NCBI RefSeq assembly: GCF_022496765.1
Contig: NZ_VANV01000003.1
Span: forward strand, 86,001-150,000
DNA length: 64,000 bases
DNA from: Acidaminobacter sp. JC074
GTDB lineage: Bacteria; Bacillota; Clostridia; Peptostreptococcales; Acidaminobacteraceae
Direction: 5' to 3'
Part shown: positions 35,048-42,636 of the stretch, one piece after another
How positions within the stretch are numbered: the stretch's first letter is position 1
How the letters are laid out: the number at the start of each line of letters is the position of its first letter
Position numbers and translations under genes: made by a program
Notes under the pieces: model-generated
The model's input: only the letters and a program-made list of their open reading frames with translations
The model's database searches: none
What the model was told of the DNA's origin: nothing

Positions 35048-35738
35048 AGCTGTAGAGGTCATTTGCCATCAAATTAAGTGGTGCTCTATTGACGATCTCA
35101 TAACCTTTTTTAGTTTTTCTAAGTATACCTTTTTCAACAAAGGAGGTAACTGTACGGTGTAAGTGTCTGTAGCTTGTTCCAAGAAGTTCTGAAATCTCAG
35201 TCAATGAATCATAAAATGTAAGAACTCTATTTTCTGATGATTCTTTTGTATCGATAGCCATAATGTAAGAAGCCAATCTGTTTTCTAAAGGATACAAGAG
35301 ATTGATAGAAGAGTTATTAGAACACCTATCTAACTTTTTACCTAAGTCCTTACAGAGCATTTGAAGAAATTTATTGTCCTCAATTAAGTTTGTTCTTACA
35401 TAATCAATTGGGAGTCCTATACAGTAGGACTCGGAGATAGTTTTGACATTGACTTTTACACAATCCTCATTAAAAAGCTCAATATCTCCCATGATCTGAA
35501 GTGGTTTATAAAAGCTTAAAAGAAGAGATTTTCCATTAGATAGTCTGCTAAAGACCTTAGCCTTGCCTTCTACAAAGAAGTAAAAGTAATCGAGATAATC
35601 TCCATCTCTGTAGATATATTCACTTGCTTCAAATTTAAAAACACTCAAGTGGTCAAGCACATCTTTATCAAAGAAGTTGAGAATATTGTATTTCTTTAGG
35701 TACATGTTCATTCTATGATGATCATCAATTTTTATCAT
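35046..35738 (-). CDS. Crp/Fnr-family transcription regulator
   Basis: A 230-residue regulator: cyclic-nucleotide-like beta-roll (about 15-130) and a C-terminal winged helix (about 155-225, LTEISELLGTSYRHLHRTVTSF as the recognition element). It lacks the N-terminal Cys cluster of Fnr, and the beta-roll lacks a clear cAMP-binding signature, so the effector is unknown. It resembles the YeiL/Crp-like regulators next to transporters. ATG 35738 fits the family N-terminus; a longer frame runs through the operator. It is divergent from a YdcZ pair with a palindromic operator between. Confidence 0.85.
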   Translation of the reverse strand: MIKIDDHHRMNMYLKKYNILNFFDKDVLDHLSVFKFEASEYIYRDGDYLDYFYFFVEGKAKVFSRLSNGKSLLLSFYKPLQIMGDIELFNEDCVKVNVKTISESYCIGLPIDYVRTNLIEDNKFLQMLCKDLGKKLDRCSNNSSINLLYPLENRLASYIMAIDTKESSENRVLTFYDSLTEISELLGTSYRHLHRTVTSFVEKGILRKTKKGYEIVNRAPLNLMANDLYS

Positions 35739-35758
35739 AAAAGCCTCACTTTTTTCTT

Positions 35759-35782
35759 TTATTATGACATATGTCATAATAA
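35759..35782. promoter_or_regulatory. Perfect 24-bp palindromic operator
   Basis: Arms TTATTATGACAT and its complement meet with no loop, centred between the divergent Crp/Fnr regulator and the YdcZ pair. The TGACATATGTCA core is a strong candidate site for that regulator. Confidence 0.7.
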
Positions 35783-35829
35783 GATTCAAATAACCTGTGT
35801 TATTCTCTAATTGAGAAAAGGAGATGTTT

Positions 35830-36252
35830 ATGAATAAATTATCATCAGCATTTGTAGGTTCTTTAATTGCCATTATGATATTTCTTAATGGGACACTTGC
35901 AAATGCATTAGGCAACTATACATCATCAGTCATTATTCATGGGATTGGTTTATTAGGTATTATTCTTATTTTGATTTTGAGTAAATCTAAAGTCGAGTTT
36001 CACAAGTCTGTTCCTAAGTATGCTTATACTGCAGGGATCATAGGTGTGATGCCCATCATATTTAACAACATTGGTTTTGATGTGCTTGGTGTTTCATTGA
36101 CCCTTGCACTTGGCATGTTTGGTCAGTCGATTACAGCTATTGTAGTTGATCATTATGGTCTATTGGGTATGCCTGTTGTTAAGTTTAACAAGAAAAAGCT
36201 CGTTGGCTTATGCATCATCATGGCTGGTATGATCGTCATGACTGTATTTTAG
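35830..36252 (+). CDS. YdcZ-type (DUF606) DMT transporter subunit 1
   Basis: A 140-residue membrane protein with about five helices, of the YdcZ/DUF606 half-size DMT family (AFVGSLIAIMIFLNGTLAN; later ITAIVVDHYGLLGMP). These act as pairs or dimers, and the next gene is the partner. AAAAGGAG abuts an ATG at 35824, so ATG 35830 has the right spacing. Substrates of this family are largely unknown. Confidence 0.85.
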   Translation: MNKLSSAFVGSLIAIMIFLNGTLANALGNYTSSVIIHGIGLLGIILILILSKSKVEFHKSVPKYAYTAGIIGVMPIIFNNIGFDVLGVSLTLALGMFGQSITAIVVDHYGLLGMPVVKFNKKKLVGLCIIMAGMIVMTVF

Positions 36253-36261
36253 GAGGAGACT

Positions 36262-36720
36262 ATGTTTATAATTGCAATACTGGTATCTATTATAGCTGGT
36301 GGCTTAATTGTCTTCACCAGAATATTTAACTTTAAGATGGCAGATAAAATGGGCTTGTTCCAAGGTGCTTCAATTAACTATATAGCAGGACTTTTATTTT
36401 CCATTATCCTAGCACTATTTCTAAAGAGTGATCTGACTCCAAGCTTTCAAGGCATACCGACATGGGCTTATCTAGGTGGCTTATTCGGTGTTGGAGTGAT
36501 TGTACTTTCTTCTTACTTAACCAAGAGGGTATCATCTTTTTATTTAACACTTCTTATATTTTTAGGTCAACTGGCAACTGGTATGGTGATAGACTACTTT
36601 ATTAGTGGCGACGTGCCATTATCAAAAATAATCGGCGGTGTATTGGTTGTCATCGGCTTCAGCTACAACCTAGTAGTCGATAGCAAACCGGATCATGAAT
36701 CCTACTCAAAAGCTGCATAG
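36262..36720 (+). CDS. YdcZ-type (DUF606) DMT transporter subunit 2
   Basis: A 152-residue paralogue of the preceding protein, with about five helices (AGGLIVFTRIFNFKMADKMG; later LLIFLGQLATGMVIDYF). AGGAGGAG precedes the ATG and the genes are 9 bases apart, so they are co-translated and likely form a hetero-oligomer. Controlled, by position, by the divergent Crp/Fnr regulator. Confidence 0.85.
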   Translation: MFIIAILVSIIAGGLIVFTRIFNFKMADKMGLFQGASINYIAGLLFSIILALFLKSDLTPSFQGIPTWAYLGGLFGVGVIVLSSYLTKRVSSFYLTLLIFLGQLATGMVIDYFISGDVPLSKIIGGVLVVIGFSYNLVVDSKPDHESYSKAA

Positions 36721-36730
36721 ACTTAATAAA

Positions 36731-36768
36731 AAAGGAACCATCAGATTGATATGATGGTTCCTTTTGTT
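36731..36768 (+). terminator. Terminator of the YdcZ pair
   Basis: GGAACCATCA / TGATGGTTCC with an 8-base loop, flanked by A and T runs, so it may also serve the sortase gene on the other strand. Confidence 0.85.
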
Positions 36769-36795
36769 GAAAATAAATATTACTATATTGGCTTA

Positions 36796-37542
36796 TCACT
36801 TTTTAACCGCATGAACGATCATCCTTCCATTGTTTAGTATATAGTTACATGTTGATAAAGTAAGGATTCTATCACCATTTTGATATTGATAGTCTGTTTT
36901 GAAAAGTGAGTTACTAATAAATTTATTGACAACTTCATCATTAATTTCATAATCTAAAATGTAGTCATCCGCTGACACATAATAAGCTGATATTACTTCA
37001 TATTCATAATCATTGTATAAATCCTTAAATGAAAGGATTTTATTTTCGTTAAAGAAATCCTCCTGCAAGTAATTGTTTATATCAGTAAACATTGAACCGT
37101 TTTTCATGTAATGTCCGTAAATGATGGTATGCTTGTCAAACTCGTTGGCTAAGTTTCTTCTATCCATAAAGATGGCGCCTGCAATGTTTTCTTCTAAGTC
37201 GTAATTATGATTTAAGTAGTAGTCATTATTTTTTGCTTTTACGACTGGATAATTTATTCTGGTGTTTTTTATTTGGATCCAACCTACGTAGTTTTCGATT
37301 TCGTTTATCAAATCTATATTAGGATTGTAATCGAATACAAACTGACTAGGTTCTTGTAAATTGTTTTCTTTAATATAAGTAGGAAAATCATCTTTCTCTT
37401 CTTTTGTCATAATTTCTGACTTTAATGTCTGTAAAGTTTTTATCTCATTTTGTGATATAGCTCTATCTTGTCTAATACTAGTGGCAAAAAAGATGGAAAA
37501 AAATAAAATTAGGACAAATGTGCTTGAAACAAGTGTTTTCAT
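36796..37542 (-). CDS. srtB: Class B sortase
   Basis: A 248-residue membrane-anchored transpeptidase that links surface proteins to the wall. N-terminal anchor about 5-22; catalytic His in TIIYGHYMKNGSMF, nucleophile Cys in LTLSTCNY and Arg in NNGRMIVHA. The fold and motif spacing are class B. It is transcribed away from a gene whose product ends with an LPKTS sorting signal, the obvious substrate. GAGGTGA precedes the ATG. A Fur-like box lies between the two genes, recalling the iron-controlled SrtB of staphylococci. Confidence 0.92.
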   Translation of the reverse strand: MKTLVSSTFVLILFFSIFFATSIRQDRAISQNEIKTLQTLKSEIMTKEEKDDFPTYIKENNLQEPSQFVFDYNPNIDLINEIENYVGWIQIKNTRINYPVVKAKNNDYYLNHNYDLEENIAGAIFMDRRNLANEFDKHTIIYGHYMKNGSMFTDINNYLQEDFFNENKILSFKDLYNDYEYEVISAYYVSADDYILDYEINDEVVNKFISNSLFKTDYQYQNGDRILTLSTCNYILNNGRMIVHAVKK

Positions 37543-37594
37543 ATGATCACCTCATGGTAATTGTATCACAAAACGTGTTAGAAATCAAGTTAAT

Positions 37595-37609
37595 TGAAAA
37601 TAATTATCA
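37595..37609. promoter_or_regulatory. Candidate Fur box
   Basis: TGAAAATAATTATCA differs at one position from the 7-1-7 Fur consensus TGATAATNATTATCA. It sits in the 168-base divergent region between sortase and wall protein. Confidence 0.55.
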
Positions 37610-37710
37610 TTCACTCCTTTACAAATACCACATAATGCGATATTGTATAGTTGTAATCAACAATTTCCACAGACGTGGTGAACATAATCATACATAAGGA
37701 GGAAGAAATA

Positions 37711-39180
37711 ATGAAACAAATTACTAGTATCATAATGATTGTCATTCTTCTATTTGGAATGACAGGTGTTTACGCAGCAGAGGGCGATATTGTAGATATC
37801 GCATCAAATATTGAGGATTTCTCAATTTTAGTCACAGCACTACAGGAAGCAGATTTAGTTGGTGCTTTACAAGGTGAAGGTCCATTTACAGTATTTGCAC
37901 CTAATGATCAAGCTTTTTCAAATCTATTGTCAGATTTGAACATAACAGCAGAAGAACTTCTAGGTCATCCACAGCTTTCAGAAGTTTTACTATATCATGT
38001 GGTATCAGGAAAAGTCATGAGTACAGATTTATCAGATGGCATGATGGCTGGCACTCTACAAGGTGAGTCACTTCAAGTAGATTTATCATCAGGTGTTATG
38101 ATAGATATGTCAAATGTTACTTCAGCTGATGTTGAAGCTACAAATGGCGTGATTCATGTAATCGATAAGGTTTTAGTACCGGATTCATTCATTCTTGACG
38201 TAGATCAAGATGACATTGTAGATATTGCATCTTCAATAGACTACTTTTCAGTTCTGGTAGCAGCATTACAAGAAGCGGATTTAGTTGGTGCCTTACAAGG
38301 TGAAGGTCCATTTACAGTCTTCGCACCAACAGATGAAGCATTTGTCCAGTTACTAGGTGAATTAAATATCACAGCAGAGGACTTATTAGGTCATCCTCAA
38401 TTATCAGAAGTACTTTTATACCATGTGGTTTCAGGAAAGGTAATGAGTAGTGACTTGTCAGATGGCATGATGGCTGAAACTTTGCAGGGGGAATCTGTTC
38501 AAGTCGACTTATCGTCAGGTGTTATGATCGATATGAGTAATGTGAAAACTCCTAACATTGAAGCTTCTAATGGTGTTATTCACATCGTAGATAAGGTTTT
38601 AGTTCCTGATTCATTTGTATTAGGCGAAAAAGGAACAATGGTTGAAAAAGATATAGTAGATATCGCTTTAGGTAATGATGACTTTAGTATGTTGGTTTCT
38701 TTATTACAAGAGGCAGATCTAGTTGAGGTTTTACAAGGTGAGGGACCTTATACAGTGTTTGCACCTACAAATGAGGCCTTTATGGACTTGCTAGATACTT
38801 TAAATATCACGCCTGCTGAGCTAATGGCTCAACCAGACTTAAGCAAAGTATTGTTATATCATGTGGTTTCTGGTAAGGTAATGAGTACAGACTTGACCGA
38901 TGGTCTAATGGCACCAACCGTTAATGGTAATGATATTAAATTCGATCTATCAAATGGCGTTATGGTGAATCAAGGCAATGTGATTTCGGCAGATATTGAA
39001 GCAACAAATGGTGTTGTTCATGTAGTAGATTCGGTATTGATACCTTCAGATTTTATGTTACTAAGTGTCAATATGGGCGAATCTTTACCAAAGACTAGTG
39101 ATATCGGATTAACACCATATGTCTTAATGGCCATAGTCAGTATAGGTGGTATAGGTTTTATCAATAGAAAGAAAAAGTAG
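37711..39180 (+). CDS. Cell-wall-anchored protein with three FAS1 (fasciclin) domains
   Basis: A 489-residue exported protein: signal peptide about 1-23, three FAS1 domains (about 28-160, 165-300, 310-445), then LPKTS at 459-463, a membrane helix and an RKKK tail. Each FAS1 repeat has the H1/H2-type motifs TVFAPxxxAF and the LLYHVVSGKVMS segment. Domains 1 and 2 are nearly identical (DLVGALQGEGPF and SSGVMIDMSNV occur in both), and the third has diverged, so a recent duplication is likely. AAGGAGGA precedes ATG 37711. The C-terminal motif should be cut by the adjacent sortase. FAS1 domains mediate adhesion. Confidence 0.9.
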   Translation: MKQITSIIMIVILLFGMTGVYAAEGDIVDIASNIEDFSILVTALQEADLVGALQGEGPFTVFAPNDQAFSNLLSDLNITAEELLGHPQLSEVLLYHVVSGKVMSTDLSDGMMAGTLQGESLQVDLSSGVMIDMSNVTSADVEATNGVIHVIDKVLVPDSFILDVDQDDIVDIASSIDYFSVLVAALQEADLVGALQGEGPFTVFAPTDEAFVQLLGELNITAEDLLGHPQLSEVLLYHVVSGKVMSSDLSDGMMAETLQGESVQVDLSSGVMIDMSNVKTPNIEASNGVIHIVDKVLVPDSFVLGEKGTMVEKDIVDIALGNDDFSMLVSLLQEADLVEVLQGEGPYTVFAPTNEAFMDLLDTLNITPAELMAQPDLSKVLLYHVVSGKVMSTDLTDGLMAPTVNGNDIKFDLSNGVMVNQGNVISADIEATNGVVHVVDSVLIPSDFMLLSVNMGESLPKTSDIGLTPYVLMAIVSIGGIGFINRKKK

Positions 39181-39193
39181 TTAGGAGGGTGTG

Positions 39194-40036
39194 ATGGTTA
39201 CTTTTGGCAATAATCTAAAACAACTTAGAAAGAGAAATAAACTGAGTCAAAAACAACTAGCTGAACTGATCGGAGTAGGTCAAACAACCATTGCAAACTA
39301 TGAAAATGATTCTAGATTTCCAAATCAGATTATATTAAATAAACTCGTAGATGCACTGAATATAAGTTATGATAACTTAATAGGTAGACAAGAAACCAAG
39401 GAATATGGTGAATTGTCTACCTATGTAGATAAAGTTCTTTACCATCTGCTTGAAGGTGGGGAAAAAGAGGCCATTGACTTTATTGTAAATATGGCCAAAA
39501 AGGGCGTTGATGTTATAGATATATACTATGAACTATTAACTAAGATCCTTTATAAGGTTGGTGATCTTTGGGAAATGGGTTTGGTCTCTATCCCTATGGA
39601 GCATCATATAACAGGCATTATCGATCAAATAATGGTCCTCTTAAGTCCTTATATTAAACTAAATGAAGCAAACGGTAAAAGTGCAGTGTTTATGGCACCG
39701 AGTAATGAACCCCATTTGGTAGGACTAAAAATTATCAAAGAAGCGTTTCGCAAGTATGGTTGGAAAACTTACTTCATTGGCAACAGTGTTCCGTGGACCA
39801 GCTTGACAAGTTGGATTAAAGAACATGATGTTGATTTATTAGTTATTTCAACAACTATGAATGACAACATCAATCAAGTTGAAGGATTAGTTGATTTTAT
39901 AAGAAATGAAACAGATGCAAAAGTCATGATTGGTGGCCAAGTGTATGAAATGAAAGAATATTTGATTAATCAGGTGAAACCAGATTACTTCTTAAATACA
40001 AAATTAGAGCTTTTATCTTTTTTAGAATCACAATAG
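39194..40036 (+). CDS. XRE-type regulator fused to a B12-binding (CarH/LitR-like) sensor module
   Basis: A 280-residue protein. Residues 1-60 are an XRE helix-turn-helix (LSQKQLAELIGVGQTTIANYEN). Residues about 70-155 form the helical B12-binding-2 domain, with W126-x9-E136-H137, the motif that cradles adenosylcobalamin in CarH/LitR. Residues about 160-280 are the Rossmann B12-binding domain: E172-P-H174-L-V-G177 (lower-ligand His in DxHxxG-like form), then GGQVY at 247. CarH has His directly after that Trp; here it is Glu127. CarH itself has a MerR-type DNA domain. AGGAGGG sets ATG 39194. It lies 13 bases after the FAS1 gene, so likely controls it. Confidence 0.87.
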   Translation: MVTFGNNLKQLRKRNKLSQKQLAELIGVGQTTIANYENDSRFPNQIILNKLVDALNISYDNLIGRQETKEYGELSTYVDKVLYHLLEGGEKEAIDFIVNMAKKGVDVIDIYYELLTKILYKVGDLWEMGLVSIPMEHHITGIIDQIMVLLSPYIKLNEANGKSAVFMAPSNEPHLVGLKIIKEAFRKYGWKTYFIGNSVPWTSLTSWIKEHDVDLLVISTTMNDNINQVEGLVDFIRNETDAKVMIGGQVYEMKEYLINQVKPDYFLNTKLELLSFLESQ

Positions 40037-40054
40037 AATATCTTCTATCTTAAG

Positions 40055-40086
40055 CAGTTTCAGTTGATCTGGAGCTGTTTTTATTT
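40055..40086 (+). terminator. Terminator of the FAS1-regulator operon
   Basis: CAGTTTCAG / CTGGAGCTG (with G-U pairs) around TTGAT, then TTTTTTATTTT. Confidence 0.7.
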
Positions 40087-40137
40087 TGGAATACGAAAAC
40101 AAATACATTAATCCTATAGGAAATATGTATAAAAGTG

Positions 40138-40166
40138 TTGACAGATCGCTTAAAGTCATTTATGAT
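40138..40166 (+). promoter_or_regulatory. Strong sigma-A promoter of the cysteine leader and transporter operon
   Basis: TTGACA, 17-base spacer, TATGAT, about 30 bases before the leader-peptide start. Confidence 0.8.
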
Positions 40167-40195
40167 GTTGTCAGAAAGTAAAGTGAGGTAGAAAA

Positions 40196-40270
40196 ATGAA
40201 ACATTCAATTTTAGGAAATAGCAAAATTTCATATACATGCTGTAGCTGTTGTTGTGTTTATAAAACTTAA
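40196..40270 (+). CDS. Cysteine-rich leader peptide (24 aa) of an attenuator
   Basis: A 24-codon ORF with GAGGT six bases before the ATG. Cys occupies residues 15, 16, 18, 19 and 20 (codons TGC TGT AGC TGT TGT TGT), so ribosome speed over codons 15-20 depends on charged tRNA-Cys. Four codons follow before TAA. Two alternative hairpins come next, then a cystine-type ABC transporter operon. I infer a classical leader peptide whose translation, not product, matters. The alternative is a small secreted or modified Cys-rich peptide, which I consider less likely because there is no export signal or processing enzyme. Confidence 0.75.
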   Translation: MKHSILGNSKISYTCCSCCCVYKT

Positions 40271-40296
40271 GAATGGCATTTTAGCGTGATTTACTT

Positions 40297-40321
40297 TATT
40301 TTAATATAATTGTTTAAAATA
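40297..40321 (+). promoter_or_regulatory. Candidate antiterminator hairpin
   Basis: TATTTTAA / TTAAAATA around a 9-base loop. Its 3' arm overlaps the first bases of the terminator stem at 40316, so the two structures exclude each other. An upstream ATAAA inside the leader ORF (40260-40264) could pair with TTTAT near 40295 as the anti-antiterminator. Confidence 0.5.
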
Positions 40322-40346
40322 GAAGGGATGACCTTCTATTTTTGTA
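40316..40346 (+). terminator. Attenuator terminator before the cystine-type transporter
   Basis: AAAATAGAAGG / CCTTCTATTTT, 11 base pairs with a 5-base loop and a T run. It lies between the leader peptide and the operon, where it would stop transcription before the first structural gene. Confidence 0.85.
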
Positions 40347-40383
40347 TTTCAGAAGGTGTTCAGATAATTATTGGAGGAAAAAA

Positions 40384-41166
40384 ATGAAAAAGATTGGTTT
40401 AGGCGTTTTACTTGTTATATTGGTTGCAGTATCAGTAATGATAGGTACTAACATAGGTGGAAACGAAAAAGAAAATGATAAGATTGTTGTCGGCATGAGC
40501 GGGGGTTATAAACCTTATACTTATTCTGATGAGAAGGGTAATTTAGTTGGCTTTGAAGTAGATACATGGAATGAAATCGGTAAAAGAATCGGTCGTGAAG
40601 TTGAGTTTATGACAGCAGATTTCAGTGGTTTGTTTGGTTTATTAGACTCTGGAAAAATTCATACTATTTCAAATCAAATAACTGTAAACGACAAGAGAAA
40701 AGAAAAATATATATTCTCAGAACCTTATGTTTACTATGGTGCTCAGTTAGTTGTACGTTCGGATAATAATGACATCCTTGATTTGGAGTCATTAAAAGGA
40801 AAATCAGTGGGGGTTAGCCTTGGATCTAACTATGAAGAGATGATTAAGAAATTTGATGTAAAAAACGAAATTGATGTAATCACTTATGAATCTTATCAGG
40901 GCTCTTTACAGGACGTATCCCTTGGTAGAATTGATGCTGTTTTAAATGATAAGTTGGCTGGATTGACAGCTATTGAGGAATCTGGACTTGATTTAAAACT
41001 AGGTGGAGAGCCAATAGAAATGCTCTTTAATGCCTTCCCGTTTGTTCAAAGTCAGGACGCAGTCTTGATAGAACAAGTGAATGAGGCTATTAATGCTATG
41101 TATGCTGATGGAACTTTTGAAGAAATCGCTCTAAGATGGTTCCCAGTTAATATCACTGAAAAGTAG
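40384..41166 (+). CDS. Amino-acid (probably cystine) ABC transporter substrate-binding protein
   Basis: A 260-residue extracytoplasmic binding protein of family 3. The N-terminal hydrophobic segment (about 4-22) has no lipobox Cys, so it is anchored by an uncleaved or type I signal. The mature part matches cystine binders such as TcyA/TcyJ: KGNLVGFEVDTWNEIGKRIG, LKGKSVGVSLGSNYEEMI and LGRIDAVLNDKLAG. GGAGG sets ATG 40384. It is first in a binding-protein/permease/ATPase operon preceded by a Cys-codon leader, which supports cystine over other amino acids. Confidence 0.87.
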   Translation: MKKIGLGVLLVILVAVSVMIGTNIGGNEKENDKIVVGMSGGYKPYTYSDEKGNLVGFEVDTWNEIGKRIGREVEFMTADFSGLFGLLDSGKIHTISNQITVNDKRKEKYIFSEPYVYYGAQLVVRSDNNDILDLESLKGKSVGVSLGSNYEEMIKKFDVKNEIDVITYESYQGSLQDVSLGRIDAVLNDKLAGLTAIEESGLDLKLGGEPIEMLFNAFPFVQSQDAVLIEQVNEAINAMYADGTFEEIALRWFPVNITEK

Positions 41167-41172
41167 GTTTTT

Positions 41173-41847
41173 ATGTCAGGATTTGATTTTTTATATTTAT
41201 TGAGGGTTTTGCCTGTAATACTACAGGCTTTACCCATTACCATCAGTATTGGTACAATCTCAATGGTTTTCGGTCTGGTTCTTGGACTCCTAATTACATT
41301 TCTAAGAAGATCAAACCATGTTATTGTAGTGAAGAGTGCTGAGGTATATGTATCCTATTTCAGAGGTACCCCTTTAATGGTTCAGTTGTTTATATTCTTC
41401 TTTGGACTGCCACAACTATTTCCTGTACTTTCACAAATAGATGCATATTTTGCAGCCATCATTGTTCTGAGTATCAACGCAAGTGCTTATATATCTGAAG
41501 TTATGAAGTCTAGTATTGATGCTGTTGACTATGGACAATATGAAGCTGCCCTGTCAGTGGGGATGTCTAATATGCAGGCAATGGAACGTATCATATTGCC
41601 TCAAGCTTTTAAGATAGCAGTTTTGCCTTTAGGTAATACTTTTATCAGTTTGATTCAGGGGACAGCCGTGACTTTTATGATAGGTCTAAAAGACATAATG
41701 GGTGTAGCCAAGGTAAGTTCAGCGGCTTCCTATAGATTCTTCGAAGCGTTTTTAGCAGTTGGTTTTATATACTGGATTCTGACTTTAATCATTACTAAGT
41801 TGATTAACATATTAGCATTTAAGTTAAGTAAAGGTGGTGTTATATGA
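41173..41847 (+). CDS. Amino-acid ABC transporter permease (cystine-type)
   Basis: A 224-residue HisM/TcyL-type permease with five to six helices. The ABC-contact loop reads EAALSVGMSNMQAMERIILPQA, the EAA motif of this family. It starts seven bases after the binding-protein stop and overlaps the ATPase gene by four bases (ATGA). It forms the membrane channel, probably as a homodimer. Confidence 0.9.
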   Translation: MSGFDFLYLLRVLPVILQALPITISIGTISMVFGLVLGLLITFLRRSNHVIVVKSAEVYVSYFRGTPLMVQLFIFFFGLPQLFPVLSQIDAYFAAIIVLSINASAYISEVMKSSIDAVDYGQYEAALSVGMSNMQAMERIILPQAFKIAVLPLGNTFISLIQGTAVTFMIGLKDIMGVAKVSSAASYRFFEAFLAVGFIYWILTLIITKLINILAFKLSKGGVI

Positions 41848-42572
41848 TTACTCTTAAAGATGTCCATAAGTCTTTTGATGACTTAAAGGTCTTAAATGGT
41901 ATAAGTTTTACAATGAAAAAAGGAGAAATCATTTCCGTTATTGGCTCATCAGGTTCTGGGAAATCTACTTTATTAAGAGTCATCAATGGCCTTGAAAGCG
42001 CCTCTCGTGGACATATGAAAATAGATGATGATACCTTTGACTTAAGCACCATGCATGAAAAGGATAAAAGGCGCATTAGAAAAAGAGTTTCCATGGTCTT
42101 TCAAAACTACAATTTGTTTAAGCATAAAACTGCTTTAGAAAATGTTATAGAAGGACTAATTGTCGATGGTATGAAAAAAGACAAGGCCATAGAACTTGGG
42201 ATCTCTTTACTTGATAAGGTGGGATTAGTTGATCGAAAAAATCACTATCCTTCACAGCTGTCAGGTGGACAGCAACAAAGGGTCGGTATTGCAAGAGCCT
42301 TAGCCCTAAAACCCCAAGTGATCTTATTTGATGAACCAACATCTGCTCTGGATCCTGAGTTGGTTCAAGAGGTCTTATCTGTTATAAGAAAGCTTGTAGA
42401 TGAGTCGGTAACCATACTTATCGTCACGCATGAAATGACCTTTGCAAAGGAAATTTCGGATAGGATTGTTTTTATGAGCGAGGGTGTTATTGAAGTGGAT
42501 ACCCATCCGCAAGCTTTGTATCAATCAAATAACAACAAGTTAAGAGCGTTTTTAGGTAAAGCAGATAAGTAA
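41844..42572 (+). CDS. Amino-acid ABC transporter ATP-binding protein (cystine-type)
   Basis: A 242-residue ATPase with Walker A GSSGSGKST, signature LSGGQQQRVGIARAL, Walker B VILFDEPTSALDPE and the switch His in IVTHEMTF. It is close to the GlnQ/TcyN group and drives cystine uptake in this operon. Last gene before the terminator. Confidence 0.93.
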   Translation: MITLKDVHKSFDDLKVLNGISFTMKKGEIISVIGSSGSGKSTLLRVINGLESASRGHMKIDDDTFDLSTMHEKDKRRIRKRVSMVFQNYNLFKHKTALENVIEGLIVDGMKKDKAIELGISLLDKVGLVDRKNHYPSQLSGGQQQRVGIARALALKPQVILFDEPTSALDPELVQEVLSVIRKLVDESVTILIVTHEMTFAKEISDRIVFMSEGVIEVDTHPQALYQSNNNKLRAFLGKADK

Positions 42573-42573
42573 A

Positions 42574-42604
42574 AAAATCTTACCAATAGTGGTAAGATTT
42601 TTAT
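42574..42604 (+). terminator. Terminator of the cystine-type transporter operon
   Basis: AAATCTTACC / GGTAAGATTT with an AATAGT loop and a T run. Confidence 0.85.
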
Positions 42605-42636
42605 GGTTTAAACTGATGTATTAAAGTACCTATGCC

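Noticed and set aside
40050..40238. 62-codon minus-strand frame over the cysteine leader promoter
   Set aside because: It is antisense to a strong promoter, leader and terminator and has no ribosome site.
40196..40270. Cys-rich 24-residue peptide as a modified antimicrobial (RiPP) precursor
   Set aside because: No modification or export gene lies nearby, and the alternative hairpins plus cystine-type transporter fit an attenuator better.
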